NCBI GenBank assembly: GCA_029247265.1
Contig: JAQWLN010000175.1
Coordinates: 1 to 33,050, forward strand
Reading direction: 5' to 3'
From: Fuerstiella sp.
Lineage (GTDB): Bacteria > Planctomycetota > Planctomycetia > Planctomycetales > Planctomycetaceae
DNA length: 33,050 bases
The number at the start of each line of letters is the position of its first letter. Positions within the stretch are counted from its first letter, which is position 1. The notes under the pieces are model-generated. The model saw only the letters and a program-made list of their open reading frames with translations. It did no database searches and was not told the DNA's origin. Of the stretch, positions 1-7,974 are shown piece after piece. The position numbers and the translations under genes are program-made.

Positions 1-426
1 GCATGGAATCGGAACATTATTCCGTGGTGGCTATTGCTGCCACAGGGCGTCTCAGATGCGATTAAGAGACGTGCGGGATACGCGCCGTTTCGTGAACTTG
101 GCAAGCTTGGTGCCATTCCGCTCGGCGGCGCTGTGATCACGGGCGCTGGCAGGCTTCCGTTCAAGTCAATTATTCACGTTGCCGGCATCAGCATGTGGTG
201 GCGATCGTCCGAACGCTCTATTCGCGATTCGGTACGGAACGCAATTTTTCTTGCGGCGGAGAACGGTCTTAAATCTATTGCATTTCCGCTGGTGGGGGCC
301 GGAACCGGCGGTGGATCGGCTGATGCTGTCATTGCCATGATGGAAGAGGAACTCACCGGTTGCGAATTTTCAGGTGTCGTTCGGGTCGTTCGTTTCTCTT
401 CCGGCAGCGACTCCTCGCAAGGTTGA
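1..426 (+). CDS. Macro domain protein (5' end outside window)
   Basis: The frame is open from the left edge to a TGA at 424-426, so only the C-terminal 141 residues are visible. They read as a macro domain, the ADP-ribose or ADP-ribosyl-derivative binding fold. Visible parts are a segment ending PWWLLLPQGVSDAIKR (the loop that normally carries the G-V-D/S-x-A-I pattern), the strand-turn PLGGAVITGAGRLPFKSIIHVAG, and the helix-strand AENGLKSIAFPLVGAGTGGGS, which matches the family's second ligand loop (usually PxxGTGxxG). Members are cytosolic and often hydrolyse ADP-ribose esters or O-acetyl-ADP-ribose. The N-terminal ligand-binding Asp/Asn residues lie outside the window, so activity cannot be judged. 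An internal TTG at 34 is not taken as the start because homology continues upstream of it. Confidence 0.8.
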   Translation, partial: AWNRNIIPWWLLLPQGVSDAIKRRAGYAPFRELGKLGAIPLGGAVITGAGRLPFKSIIHVAGISMWWRSSERSIRDSVRNAIFLAAENGLKSIAFPLVGAGTGGGSADAVIAMMEEELTGCEFSGVVRVVRFSSGSDSSQG

Positions 427-473
427 AATCCGCATAAGCTCCGCAGAATCGCTAAACTCTGATACGGAATTTC

Positions 474-514
474 CGAAATTTGCAGGGAACTTATGACGCA
501 AGTTCCGCATTTCG
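474..514. repeat. Imperfect inverted repeat (hairpin) between macro and FlgM-like genes
   Basis: The core is a perfect 7-bp stem, ggaactt (486-492) with aagttcc (500-506), around a 7-base loop. It extends outward through gc (482-483 with 507-508) and cgaaat (474-479 with atttcg 509-514), with small bulges on the left arm. It lies 48 bases after the macro-domain stop and 137 bases before the next start. There is no T-run after it, so it is not a textbook terminator. It could be a factor-dependent stop or an RNA-stabilising hairpin. Confidence 0.4.
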
Positions 515-650
515 TATTCGATGATATTGGCACCCCCGGATGGTTGAAAATAACGCACGTAATGACGCAGCGTACTGTCCATCGGGGCGAACGCAGGGAT
601 TCGCCTGCAACTTAAGGCTAAGGCCGTCTAGCACCGGAACAGGTCATAAC

Positions 651-956
651 ATGCATCGTCCGCATTTCAGAATCAAGGGAGGTCATCATCCGCCTGCATT
701 TAATGACTGGAAGTCGTTCGAGGAAATTTCGTCGCTGTCGACTCAGAACGACGCCTACGTGAATCGTCCGTCTACCGCATTGCCATCGGTCGAGGACCTG
801 CGACGAATGATGCACAACGAGCCGGAGGTTCGTCAGGTGCTTCTGAACGAAATTCGCCAGAAGCTTGCCCGCGGCGACTTCCAGACTCGTAAAGCGGCCA
901 ATGAATCGGCCGGTCGCCTTCTCGACAGCGGTGACTTATTTTTACCGATGCGGTAG
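651..956 (+). CDS. Small protein with FlgM-like anti-sigma-28 C-terminus
   Basis: This 101-residue protein has a His-rich, probably disordered N-terminus (HRPHF, GGHHPP) and a C-terminal helical part at about residues 55-93. That part reads EPEVRQVLLNEIRQKLARGDF followed by a helix ending AGRLLDSGDLF. It is the pattern of the FlgM sigma-28-binding domain, where V/I-R-x-E-K-V-x-x-I-R-x-x-I-x-x-G-x-Y precedes a helix ending in A-x-x-L-L. FlgM binds and blocks the flagellar sigma factor FliA in the cytoplasm. The start at 651 is chosen because AGGT stands 7 bases upstream and homologous tails sit in proteins near 100 residues; an in-frame ATG at 540 would add 37 unremarkable residues. No flagellar gene is visible nearby. 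The role is inferred from pattern only. Confidence 0.55.
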   Translation: MHRPHFRIKGGHHPPAFNDWKSFEEISSLSTQNDAYVNRPSTALPSVEDLRRMMHNEPEVRQVLLNEIRQKLARGDFQTRKAANESAGRLLDSGDLFLPMR

Positions 957-988
957 CGGACCGTGGAACGCCACCAACCAAGCCCACG

Positions 989-2455
989 TTATTTACTGGG
1001 CATTCGATACTTCAACGGTGGTTTCTGTCCCGGCTGCATCAATGACTGATACTCCACGTCGCCGCGGCGTTCTCGAAGTTCGGCAGCGGCCTGACGCAGT
1101 GTCTCCGGACTTGTGAACAGATCGACCGCCGCCAGTGCCAGTGTCCTGGCCGCCAGGTGCATGCCCTGTTCCGCAATGCGATTGCCGCCGCATGCGACGG
1201 CCTGCCAGGAATGTCCTGGAGTTCCCGGAACCCAGCAGGCCGTTGAAAAACCTGATGTCGGAACGACCCACGACACGTCGCCAACGTCCGTTGATCCCTT
1301 TCCGACCGTACCGCTGACGTTCTCGACTTCACGAATACTCTGCAGTGGTTTTGGCTGCGGAATGGCCTCGCGAATTCGAGCGACGAACTTCATGTCGTCT
1401 TCCGTGTACGTCAGATCGTTCAATTCGCGCAGGCGATTGGCAACAACGCGGGACAGAGTCTGGTTGGGCATGATTTCCCGAATGCCGCCTTCAAAGCCGA
1501 TCTCCAGCTCCGTTTCCGTCGCCAGGGCTCCTGCTTTGGCGCAGAGTTCCAATCGTGTGTAAAGAGGTCGCAGGATTTTTGCCTCGGGGTGACGAATGTA
1601 GTAGTAGACCTCAGCGAATGCCGGCACAACGTTGGGGGCATCGCCGCCAGCTGTCACGACGTGATGAATCCGCGTGTATTCCGGTGTGTGTTCCCGCAGT
1701 AGCTGAGCGGCGTGGTTCGTCAGTTCCACCGCGTCCAGTGATGAACGCCCCTGTTCCGGCGCACCCGCAGCGTGAGCGGATTTGCCTCGAAAACGGAATT
1801 TGACCGCCATGCGGGCAAGGCTGCTTTTGTCACCGGCAGCGTTCCGGCTCGATGGATGCCAGTGCAGGACGGCGTCGCAGTCGTCAAACAGTCCGGCTTC
1901 GACCATGAATACCTTAGCGCTGCCGCCTTCTTCAGCCGGGCAGCCGTAGAACCGTACGGTCCCGCTCAGTTTCTTCGCCTGGATCTGCTGCACGATGGCG
2001 ATTGTGGCGGCGGCCGAGGCCGTTCCGAACAGGTGATGACCACAGCCGTGCCCGTAGCTGTTGCCGTCGTCTCGGGGTGTTCGTTGCGGATCCGAGGTCT
2101 GGCTCAGTCCGGGCAGCGCATCGAATTCTCCCAGGATCCCAATCACGGGTTTGCCTTCACCGAATTCGGCCGTAAACGCGGTCGGGATTTCGGCGACATG
2201 GCGCCTGATCTTCAAGCCCGCGCCCTCAAGTGTGTTTGCCAGCAGTGCAGACGAAAATGTTTCCTGGTATCCAGGTTCCGCCGCCGACCAGATATTCTGA
2301 GCGATCTGCCACGAGTCTTCCCGTCGTGCATCGATCGATTCCAGAATTGCCGCACGAATTGTATTTGACGTCAAATCAGCCTTGGGCTCGTCAGCCATCC
2401 CGGGCAATGCAAGTGACGCGAAGGCAATGGCGGCGATCAGTATGTCAAGTTTCAT
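989..2455 (-). CDS. Exported M20-family amidohydrolase, AbgB-like
   Basis: This 488-residue zinc peptidase/amidohydrolase of the M20 family most resembles AbgB, the B subunit of p-aminobenzoyl-glutamate hydrolase (about 480 residues). Visible motifs are EFDALPGL at 110-117, GHGCGHHLFG at 135-144 (Cys138 and His140 are the expected metal ligands), the catalytic pair Glu175-Glu176, HWH at 198-200, the subfamily signature GSTDVGDVSW at 387-396, and PGHSWQ with His415. The lid/dimerisation domain follows from about 213 (AVKFRFRGKSAHAA). Residues 1-21 form a signal peptide ending GMA before DEP, so the enzyme is probably secreted or periplasmic, unlike cytosolic E. coli AbgB. The likely reaction is hydrolysis of an N-acyl amino acid or a similar amide; the substrate is unknown. 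The start has no clear Shine-Dalgarno sequence. It converges on the FlgM-like gene. Confidence 0.88.
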   Translation of the reverse strand: MKLDILIAAIAFASLALPGMADEPKADLTSNTIRAAILESIDARREDSWQIAQNIWSAAEPGYQETFSSALLANTLEGAGLKIRRHVAEIPTAFTAEFGEGKPVIGILGEFDALPGLSQTSDPQRTPRDDGNSYGHGCGHHLFGTASAAATIAIVQQIQAKKLSGTVRFYGCPAEEGGSAKVFMVEAGLFDDCDAVLHWHPSSRNAAGDKSSLARMAVKFRFRGKSAHAAGAPEQGRSSLDAVELTNHAAQLLREHTPEYTRIHHVVTAGGDAPNVVPAFAEVYYYIRHPEAKILRPLYTRLELCAKAGALATETELEIGFEGGIREIMPNQTLSRVVANRLRELNDLTYTEDDMKFVARIREAIPQPKPLQSIREVENVSGTVGKGSTDVGDVSWVVPTSGFSTACWVPGTPGHSWQAVACGGNRIAEQGMHLAARTLALAAVDLFTSPETLRQAAAELRERRGDVEYQSLMQPGQKPPLKYRMPSK

Positions 2456-2540
2456 TGAGTGTCATTCATTCTTGTGGCGGTCGTATACGTCGAGGCTGGA
2501 TGGTAAACCTACCGTCATGCGATCGGTAGGCAGCGACACA

Positions 2541-2590
2541 GAAAAGGTCTCGGACAACCGTCAACAGATTCGGTTGTCAGGTGCCGAGAC
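2541..2590 (-). terminator. Rho-independent-type terminator after the iron-ADH gene
   Basis: Read on the minus strand, two stacked 7-bp stems close a 10-base loop: gtctcgg (2547-2553) with ccgagac (2584-2590), and acaaccg (2554-2560) with cggttgt (2571-2577). A 6-base bulge (2578-2583) separates the two stems on one side. The hairpin is followed on the minus strand by CCTTTTC (from 2547 down to 2541). It begins 90 bases after the dehydrogenase stop and ends 85 bases before the amidohydrolase start, so it would insulate the two genes. Confidence 0.6.
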
Positions 2591-2680
2591 TTTGTTCCGG
2601 CCGCCGGAATGAGTGAGAGATTGCCCGGACTTCTGAAAACGGGCGAAGCTGTCCAGCGTTTACGACCGAGGTTCGACTGC

Positions 2681-3958
2681 TCACCAGATTTTCAGCGATT
2701 GCTGAAATAGTGTTGCCAGAGCCGCTCCATCGGCCGGGCGGGGAGACAATTTTGTGACTCGATGCTGTGGCAGGGTGCCAGCGACGAGAGCCGGGATGTC
2801 CTCCGCCGTGTAGCCGACTTCCTTCAGTCCATTCGGCATGTTCATCAGCTTCATGAAGTGGATGACTCGGTCTGCGAGCACATCTCCAGCGGCATTCAAA
2901 GAAACGTCCGTCACGTCTGCCCCCAATGCGGCGGCAGCCTGCAGGTGCCGTTCCGGGCACGCCGGAGCCGTAAATCGAACGACGGCCGGTGTGTTCAGAA
3001 TCACTGACATGCCATGTGGAATCAACGGATGGTCGACGTTGAATCCGTCAGGCCGGTATTTCCTGACCATGCCCGCGACCGGGTAAGACATACCGTGCGG
3101 CAAGTGGACTCCGGCATTGCCGAAACCGATGCCAGCGATTGCTGCCGCCAGCAGCATGCTGCTGCGAGCTTCATTGTCCGTAGTGTCCGCGAATGCACGC
3201 GGAAGATATTCAGCCATTAGTTCCAGGGCGTGCAGTGACCACATATCGCTGACCGGATTCGATCCCTGGTACGCGGGGCGTTGCAGCGGCCCAGGCGGTT
3301 TTGGACGCCGGTTGAAGGGGATCGCCGTGAATGATTCCAAGGCATGACTCAGGACATCCAGGCCACTGGATGCTGCGACGGCTGCAGGCAATGTTCGTGT
3401 GTTGTCTGCGTCCACGATTCCCAACGTCGGTTTCAGGTATCGATGAGCGATTCCGGTTTTGGCCTTTTGTTCCACGTAGTCGAAGATGGCCACGCCGGTG
3501 GTTTCACTGCCTGTTCCAGCCGTGGTGGGCACTGCAATCAATGGCTTGAGTGGTGCCGGCACCGGCTGGCCGTCTCCGATTGGAGCATTGACGTAATGCA
3601 GAAATTTCGCGGGCCAGGTGGAATACAGATTGGCGGCCTTGGCGGTGTCAATTGTACTGCCGCCCCCAACGGCCACGAAGGAGTCAAAGCCGCCGTCTGT
3701 GGCGACCGCGGCGGCATGTTGAAAGCTGGCGTCGGTCGGCTCGACGGAGATTTCGTCAAACGTCACGAAATCCTGCCGCTGCGCCTTCAGCGATTCGATA
3801 ACGACTTCGGCGACGTCCGACGACCGCAGACCAGGGTCCAGCAGAAGCATCGTGCGTTGCGCCGACATGTCACGCAGATCCATACCGATTTCCGCCGTGC
3901 ATCCGGCACCAAACCGGATATTCGATGCAGACATCTGGAAGACATTGTCGTTGTCCAT
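2681..3958 (-). CDS. Iron-containing alcohol dehydrogenase, hydroxyacid-oxoacid transhydrogenase type
   Basis: This 425-residue group III (iron-dependent) alcohol dehydrogenase is closest in pattern to hydroxyacid-oxoacid transhydrogenase (ADHFE1/HOT), which moves hydride between a 4-hydroxy acid such as 4-hydroxybutyrate and 2-oxoglutarate. The nucleotide site is GGGSTIDTAK at 98-107, with TTAGTGSETT at 145-154. Metal ligands are Asp201 and His205 (GLDVLSHALESF), His288 (LPHGMSYP) and His315 (IPHGMSV). The long insert between the last two, containing the run NVDHPLIPHG, is typical of the HOT subgroup. The ATG at 3958 is preferred over an in-frame GTG at 3988 because family members begin near this point. 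It starts 74 bases after the Gfo/Idh/MocA gene on the same strand, so co-transcription is likely. A plain NAD-linked alcohol dehydrogenase is the alternative. Confidence 0.87.
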   Translation of the reverse strand: MDNDNVFQMSASNIRFGAGCTAEIGMDLRDMSAQRTMLLLDPGLRSSDVAEVVIESLKAQRQDFVTFDEISVEPTDASFQHAAAVATDGGFDSFVAVGGGSTIDTAKAANLYSTWPAKFLHYVNAPIGDGQPVPAPLKPLIAVPTTAGTGSETTGVAIFDYVEQKAKTGIAHRYLKPTLGIVDADNTRTLPAAVAASSGLDVLSHALESFTAIPFNRRPKPPGPLQRPAYQGSNPVSDMWSLHALELMAEYLPRAFADTTDNEARSSMLLAAAIAGIGFGNAGVHLPHGMSYPVAGMVRKYRPDGFNVDHPLIPHGMSVILNTPAVVRFTAPACPERHLQAAAALGADVTDVSLNAAGDVLADRVIHFMKLMNMPNGLKEVGYTAEDIPALVAGTLPQHRVTKLSPRPADGAALATLFQQSLKIW

Positions 3959-4032
3959 GATCGGTTCTCTAATGCAGACGCGGTCCACAGTTCCGGTGGA
4001 GGTGGTGGCTCGGAAGTCGTATCCGACGAGCT

Positions 4033-5328
4033 CTAAACGTCAACGGGGACGGCGAAATGCTTTTCTCGGTATGTCCTTCTGACCAGAGCATCGGCCTCAG
4101 CATCGTCGACGATTCGTTCCGTCTGAGGATCAAAATTCAGTACGCGGCCCATTCTGGCCGCGATGTTTGCAAGGTGAACGATTGTTGCCGAGCGGTGTCC
4201 GACAGTGATGTCAGCGTTAAGCCGGGCGGTGCCGCGAATGGCAGCGAAGAAATTGTCGTGGTGAGCAACCAGATCGGGCTGACCCGTGCGTTCTGCAATC
4301 AGCTTGTTTCTCGGCCCGTACATCCGCCAGCCAACGGTATGTCCGCAGATCAATACGCCCTTCGTTCCATAGAATGCTGCACCGTTCTCATACCCTTCCT
4401 GCGTATAAGGAGTCCAAATTCGCTGCTCAAAAATCAGTTGCTTCCGTTTGCCGCTTTTGTCTGCCGGGAATTCTAACTGAGCATACTGTGTGTCCGGAAA
4501 CTGCTGGTCGTCGTCGAAAAAATACTTCCCACCGAAACAGGCGGCTCGTTCGGGATGGCTGTCAGGCGCCAGTCCCCATAGCGCCACATCAATATCATGG
4601 ACTCCGTCGTTGCCGATATCTCCGCAGCCGAAGTTGTGCCACCAGCGCCAGACGCCGTGTAACAGATTTTTCTGGTACGAAAACTCCGGCGCCCGCCCCA
4701 GCCATGCGGCAAAGTCCAGATTTGCAGGTGGGGCCGTCGGTGTGGCATGTCCGATGGAGGCTCGCCGCTGACTGTTCCATGCTTTTGCGACCAGCACTTC
4801 GCCAATTTCGCCTTCATGAATGCGTTTCATGGCCTCGGCAACGCATTCGGTGCTGCGGCTTTGAGTGCCGACCTGCAGCAGCTTTCCTGACCGTTGCACT
4901 GCGTCGGACATCAGGCGGCCTTCACGAATGTTGTGACAGCAGGGCTTTTCGACGTATACGTGCTTGCCGGCGTCCAGCGCCAGGATGGCTGCCGGTGCAT
5001 GCCAGTGATCCGGCGTAGCAATAAAGACGGCAGTGACGTGCGGGTCGTCGAGAACTTCGCGGAGATCGCCAGTCGTCTGAGGCCTGTTGGAGGTTGCGGT
5101 GGCGACCGCGCTGGCTGCTTTCTCAAGCCGTTCCCGGTCGACATCGCAGACCCATGCGATTGTCACGTCATTGCGTTTCGACAGATTCCGCAGATGATTT
5201 GATCCCATGCCACCAGGACCAATGAGTCCGATGGCGATGCGATTGTCCTTTCTGGTGGCAGATACCGTCGCGGGCGCGACTGCCGCAGCACCGACACCTG
5301 CCAGAAAATCCCGTCGAGGAATCGCCAT
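4033..5328 (-). CDS. Gfo/Idh/MocA family oxidoreductase with Tat signal
   Basis: This 431-residue NAD(P)-dependent oxidoreductase is of the glucose-fructose oxidoreductase/inositol dehydrogenase family. Residues 5-24 (RRDFLAGVGAAAVAP) form a twin-arginine export signal, so the enzyme is probably exported already folded with its cofactor. The Rossmann motif is GLIGPGGMGSNH at about 34-45. The family hallmark EKP is at 127-129, with DHWH at 107-110 and the C-terminal-domain segment NDGVHDIDVALWGL holding the likely catalytic His. The likely role is oxidation or epimerisation of a sugar or polyol; the substrate cannot be named. The start is fixed by AAAGGAG, with GGAG 8 bases before the ATG, and by the Tat motif at the N-terminus. 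It precedes the iron dehydrogenase and follows a strong terminator. Confidence 0.92.
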   Translation of the reverse strand: MAIPRRDFLAGVGAAAVAPATVSATRKDNRIAIGLIGPGGMGSNHLRNLSKRNDVTIAWVCDVDRERLEKAASAVATATSNRPQTTGDLREVLDDPHVTAVFIATPDHWHAPAAILALDAGKHVYVEKPCCHNIREGRLMSDAVQRSGKLLQVGTQSRSTECVAEAMKRIHEGEIGEVLVAKAWNSQRRASIGHATPTAPPANLDFAAWLGRAPEFSYQKNLLHGVWRWWHNFGCGDIGNDGVHDIDVALWGLAPDSHPERAACFGGKYFFDDDQQFPDTQYAQLEFPADKSGKRKQLIFEQRIWTPYTQEGYENGAAFYGTKGVLICGHTVGWRMYGPRNKLIAERTGQPDLVAHHDNFFAAIRGTARLNADITVGHRSATIVHLANIAARMGRVLNFDPQTERIVDDAEADALVRRTYREKHFAVPVDV

Positions 5329-5380
5329 GATGTGTTCTCCTTTAAGGAACCGGAACACCATCATTGTTAACAGACGCGTG

Positions 5381-5416
5381 ACAAAAATAAAGGCTCGCGT
5401 TCAATCCGCGAGCCTT
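5381..5416 (-). terminator. Rho-independent terminator after the helical-repeat gene
   Basis: There is a perfect 10-bp stem, aaggctcgcg (5390-5399) with cgcgagcctt (5407-5416), around a 7-base loop. On the minus strand it is followed by TTATTTTTG. It sits 27 bases after the stop of the gene ending at 5444 and 52 bases before the next minus-strand start, so it separates two transcription units. Confidence 0.88.
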
Positions 5417-5443
5417 CAGGGTTTTCGAGCGAATACGGTACTT

Positions 5444-7045
5444 TTACAACTGCAGTGGTTCACGCAGGTTATAGATCGCTTCACTGATATCACGAGACAG
5501 CGTCAGCAGATGCTGTCGATGATCCGTGTTGCAGCGACCAAGGTAACTGTAAATCGTTCGCCATTCTTCGACCAGGTCGGACGTTTCCTGCTTCAACTCA
5601 TTTGCGGTTGGCCGAGACTGCAGGAGCCGGTGAATTCGTTGAGTCCGCTGTACGAAACGGGCGGACGCCTGCAGCGCCTGCGTGCGGTAAGATTGTCGGT
5701 CTCTGCTGAGCCACTGTCGAACATCCAGATCCAGGTGATCTGCCAGAAGTTCAAGGTTGGCAGCCGTCGGAATCATTGCTCGTGTATCGACGGACGTCAC
5801 AGTGCCTGCCAGGTTCAACTCATTGCGAAGGGCAAGGATTCCATCCTCGATTTCTCTCAGTACAACTTTTCCAGCCTGACTCCTGAGAGGCTCAAACGCT
5901 TGGACAAATGACTGGCCGTATTGTTCAACATAACGATAACATTCGAGTAGAGTCTGTTCGGTTTCGTTGCGATCCACGCAGTCTTTGAAGTTCTGTACCG
6001 TTCCGTAGAAATCGCTGGCTGTTTCCAGAACCGAAGCAACTTCCTGCAAATGAAGCAGTAATTTCAGTGGCGTGCGGTTAAAGAATTCATCCACATCACG
6101 CATGAGTGCGTCTGCCACCTGGCCTAGGTGCGCTCGATCTGTCTGCTGCTCCAACCACAGCAGATTATGCACGGTTGTGTCGCTGGCCATGATGTTGCGG
6201 ACGCTGCGTTCCACATAACGACTCCTGATCTGTCGCAATCGCGGCATCATGGCAGTCCACATTCTGCCGAAACGATTGTATTCCGAGACGATCTGCGTGT
6301 AGGGGTGCTGGTCAAGAACCATGTCCTGAACACGGGAGGTCTGCTGTTGAAGCTTGCGTGCATCCACGATCAGTTCAAAGACCTGGTTATTGTGATCAGC
6401 GTCCACTTCAAGTTCGTCGACGAGATTTCCGACGGAACTGCCAAGACTGGAAAGTTCGACCAGCAGTGTGCGCCGGTCCAGCTGCGGTTCCATTTTGAAG
6501 AGCTTTTCGAGTTCACGTCCCAGTCGGTCAATTCGGCTGATTCCGTCAACTGATTCACGACTCAGGCCCCGTGCCTGCGCCATTCGGTGCGACAGCAGAT
6601 GCCAATCACTGTCCAATTGCTGAAACTCCGGTAGGAGCCGTTTCAGTGAGTAGCCGTCTCTCAGGTCCTGCTCGATGTGTGACGCCTTGGCGCGTGCCGA
6701 TATTAAATCCGTCAGCAACGGGCGGATCTCCGGATAACGCTGATAGTCTTTGGTGAGTGAACGGTACAGCTGTTCAGAAGCCGTCACCGTCTCGGTCAAT
6801 AAGTTTCTGACGACTCGCGTGTCCACGCCCGACAGGTCGATATCGGGCATGTGGTTCAGGATGTTGGTGCGGTTTTCGAATCCGGGAGCACCGGTGTGAT
6901 CCCTCATCAAATGGTTCAGTTCGCCGAATTCTGATTCCCGGCTGGTAAGTCGGTTTTGCACCTGACCGATTGCCGAGACTGAGGTGGCGACTGTCAGCAG
7001 CGCTGCTATCGCGGACCGGTACCATTCCTCCCGTTGACTCAACAT
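5444..7045 (-). CDS. Secreted all-helical repeat protein, function unknown
   Basis: This 533-residue protein matches no family I recognise. Residues 1-28 (MLSQREEWYRSAIAALLTVATSVSAIGQ) form a signal peptide. The rest is rich in Leu, Glu, Arg and Gln with heptad-like spacing, so it should be helical or coiled-coil. The mature part appears to contain four related units of about 115 residues. Each has an aromatic helix: SDWHLLSHRM (Trp148), GRMWTAMMPRL (Trp263), YGQSFVQAFEPL (Phe380) and EEWRTIYSYL (Trp495). Each is followed by a basic, polar helix ending in a leucine-rich turn. There is no membrane segment beyond the signal. The start at 7045 is chosen for GGAAAGGA ending about 8 bases upstream and for the signal peptide; an upstream in-frame start at 7141 gives an unlikely N-terminus. 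It has its own terminator, so it is probably monocistronic. Confidence 0.8.
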   Translation of the reverse strand: MLSQREEWYRSAIAALLTVATSVSAIGQVQNRLTSRESEFGELNHLMRDHTGAPGFENRTNILNHMPDIDLSGVDTRVVRNLLTETVTASEQLYRSLTKDYQRYPEIRPLLTDLISARAKASHIEQDLRDGYSLKRLLPEFQQLDSDWHLLSHRMAQARGLSRESVDGISRIDRLGRELEKLFKMEPQLDRRTLLVELSSLGSSVGNLVDELEVDADHNNQVFELIVDARKLQQQTSRVQDMVLDQHPYTQIVSEYNRFGRMWTAMMPRLRQIRSRYVERSVRNIMASDTTVHNLLWLEQQTDRAHLGQVADALMRDVDEFFNRTPLKLLLHLQEVASVLETASDFYGTVQNFKDCVDRNETEQTLLECYRYVEQYGQSFVQAFEPLRSQAGKVVLREIEDGILALRNELNLAGTVTSVDTRAMIPTAANLELLADHLDLDVRQWLSRDRQSYRTQALQASARFVQRTQRIHRLLQSRPTANELKQETSDLVEEWRTIYSYLGRCNTDHRQHLLTLSRDISEAIYNLREPLQL

Positions 7046-7974
7046 CTCTGGTTTCCTTTCCAAAGGGGGGCCACCTTTGATGAGTGGCCTCGAATTCATT
7101 CGTCTGCCTGCCGCCCGCAATGTTGTCTTCAGTCGGTACATTCACGGTACGCAAACGGGCACTGACGTTGACGTTGTGTGCATACCGACACCAAAGTTTA
7201 GGAGAAACCCGCGTTGCAGCGAAATACGAGTTTTTTCGCTATCGCCGCATTTCTGGACGCCGTGGCTGAAAAAGGCAGTAAACAGTACAGCGCGCTGCAC
7301 GCTCGGTGGCCGTTGTGTTTGGGAAGTACAGCAAATTCAAAGTAATTACGCGTGATGATGCGCCCTTTCGGCGGGGGAATCACGCGATTGTGTCCACGAA
7401 GGCTGGCGTCATATTTCATGGACTTCGGTCGCCCGGTGCCGGAACGAATCGACTTTCGGAATTTCGCCATTCACAGCCTGCAGACACTGCCAAACGTTCG
7501 AATATTGGGCTCAGTTGCAACGTTTTGGCACCACGCGTTGCCGATCGAAACAGTTTTCCTGACCAGTGAAGCAGCCCCAGTCAATTCCGTGGCGATGAGG
7601 GAGTACCTGTGAGTTTACAGGGATCACAATTGACAGCGATTCCGGTCGGTGTTGGAGCGTAAGTCGTCTTCGTGTGGGAGCTCCCAGGGCAGTGCCTGTT
7701 GTTCGCCCTGTGGGCAGTTACAGGCCGGCGAGGGCATGAGGCAGGCTGGCAGGCTGCACTCGGAAGGACCTTGTTCTGTGCGGAAAAACCTATGGTACTC
7801 GGAATGAGTGGTCCTTCAGGGCATACGTCGCCAACTCAGTCCAACGTCGGCAAAACGAAATTCCGAAACCAAAATCTGTGACTGCAGCTGGCTTCGCCCG
7901 CCTGTCCCGCTGGAAAATCCGTCGGCTGCAGCTTAGAACATGCCTGCATTGCACATTGAACGGAGATTCATGCC
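7046..7974. other. 929-base intergenic region without a recognisable gene
   Basis: This lies between two divergently transcribed genes, so it should hold promoters for both. No open frame here looks like a protein by composition or family. I see no tRNA cloverleaf and no match to the conserved cores of RNase P, tmRNA or SRP RNA. Structured pieces are the 10-bp palindrome cagcgcgctg near 7291-7300 and a GC-rich stretch at about 7680-7760 with overlapping inverted repeats (cagggc/gccctg and gcctgt/acaggc). A perfect TTGACA occurs near 7629, but no credible -10 box follows it. The sequence just before 7975 supplies the GGAG ribosome site of the helicase. Confidence 0.5.

Noticed and set aside
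3344..4036. 230-residue plus-strand frame opposite the iron dehydrogenase
   Set aside because: Low-complexity Gly/His/Cys-rich translation, opposite a full-length enzyme with intact motifs.
7495..7504. Sequence gttcgaat resembling a tRNA T-arm
   Set aside because: The flanks do not form acceptor, D or anticodon stems of a cloverleaf.
7352..7612. 86-residue plus-strand frame in the long intergenic gap
   Set aside because: No ribosome site, no recognisable domain and composition no different from the other frames in the gap.
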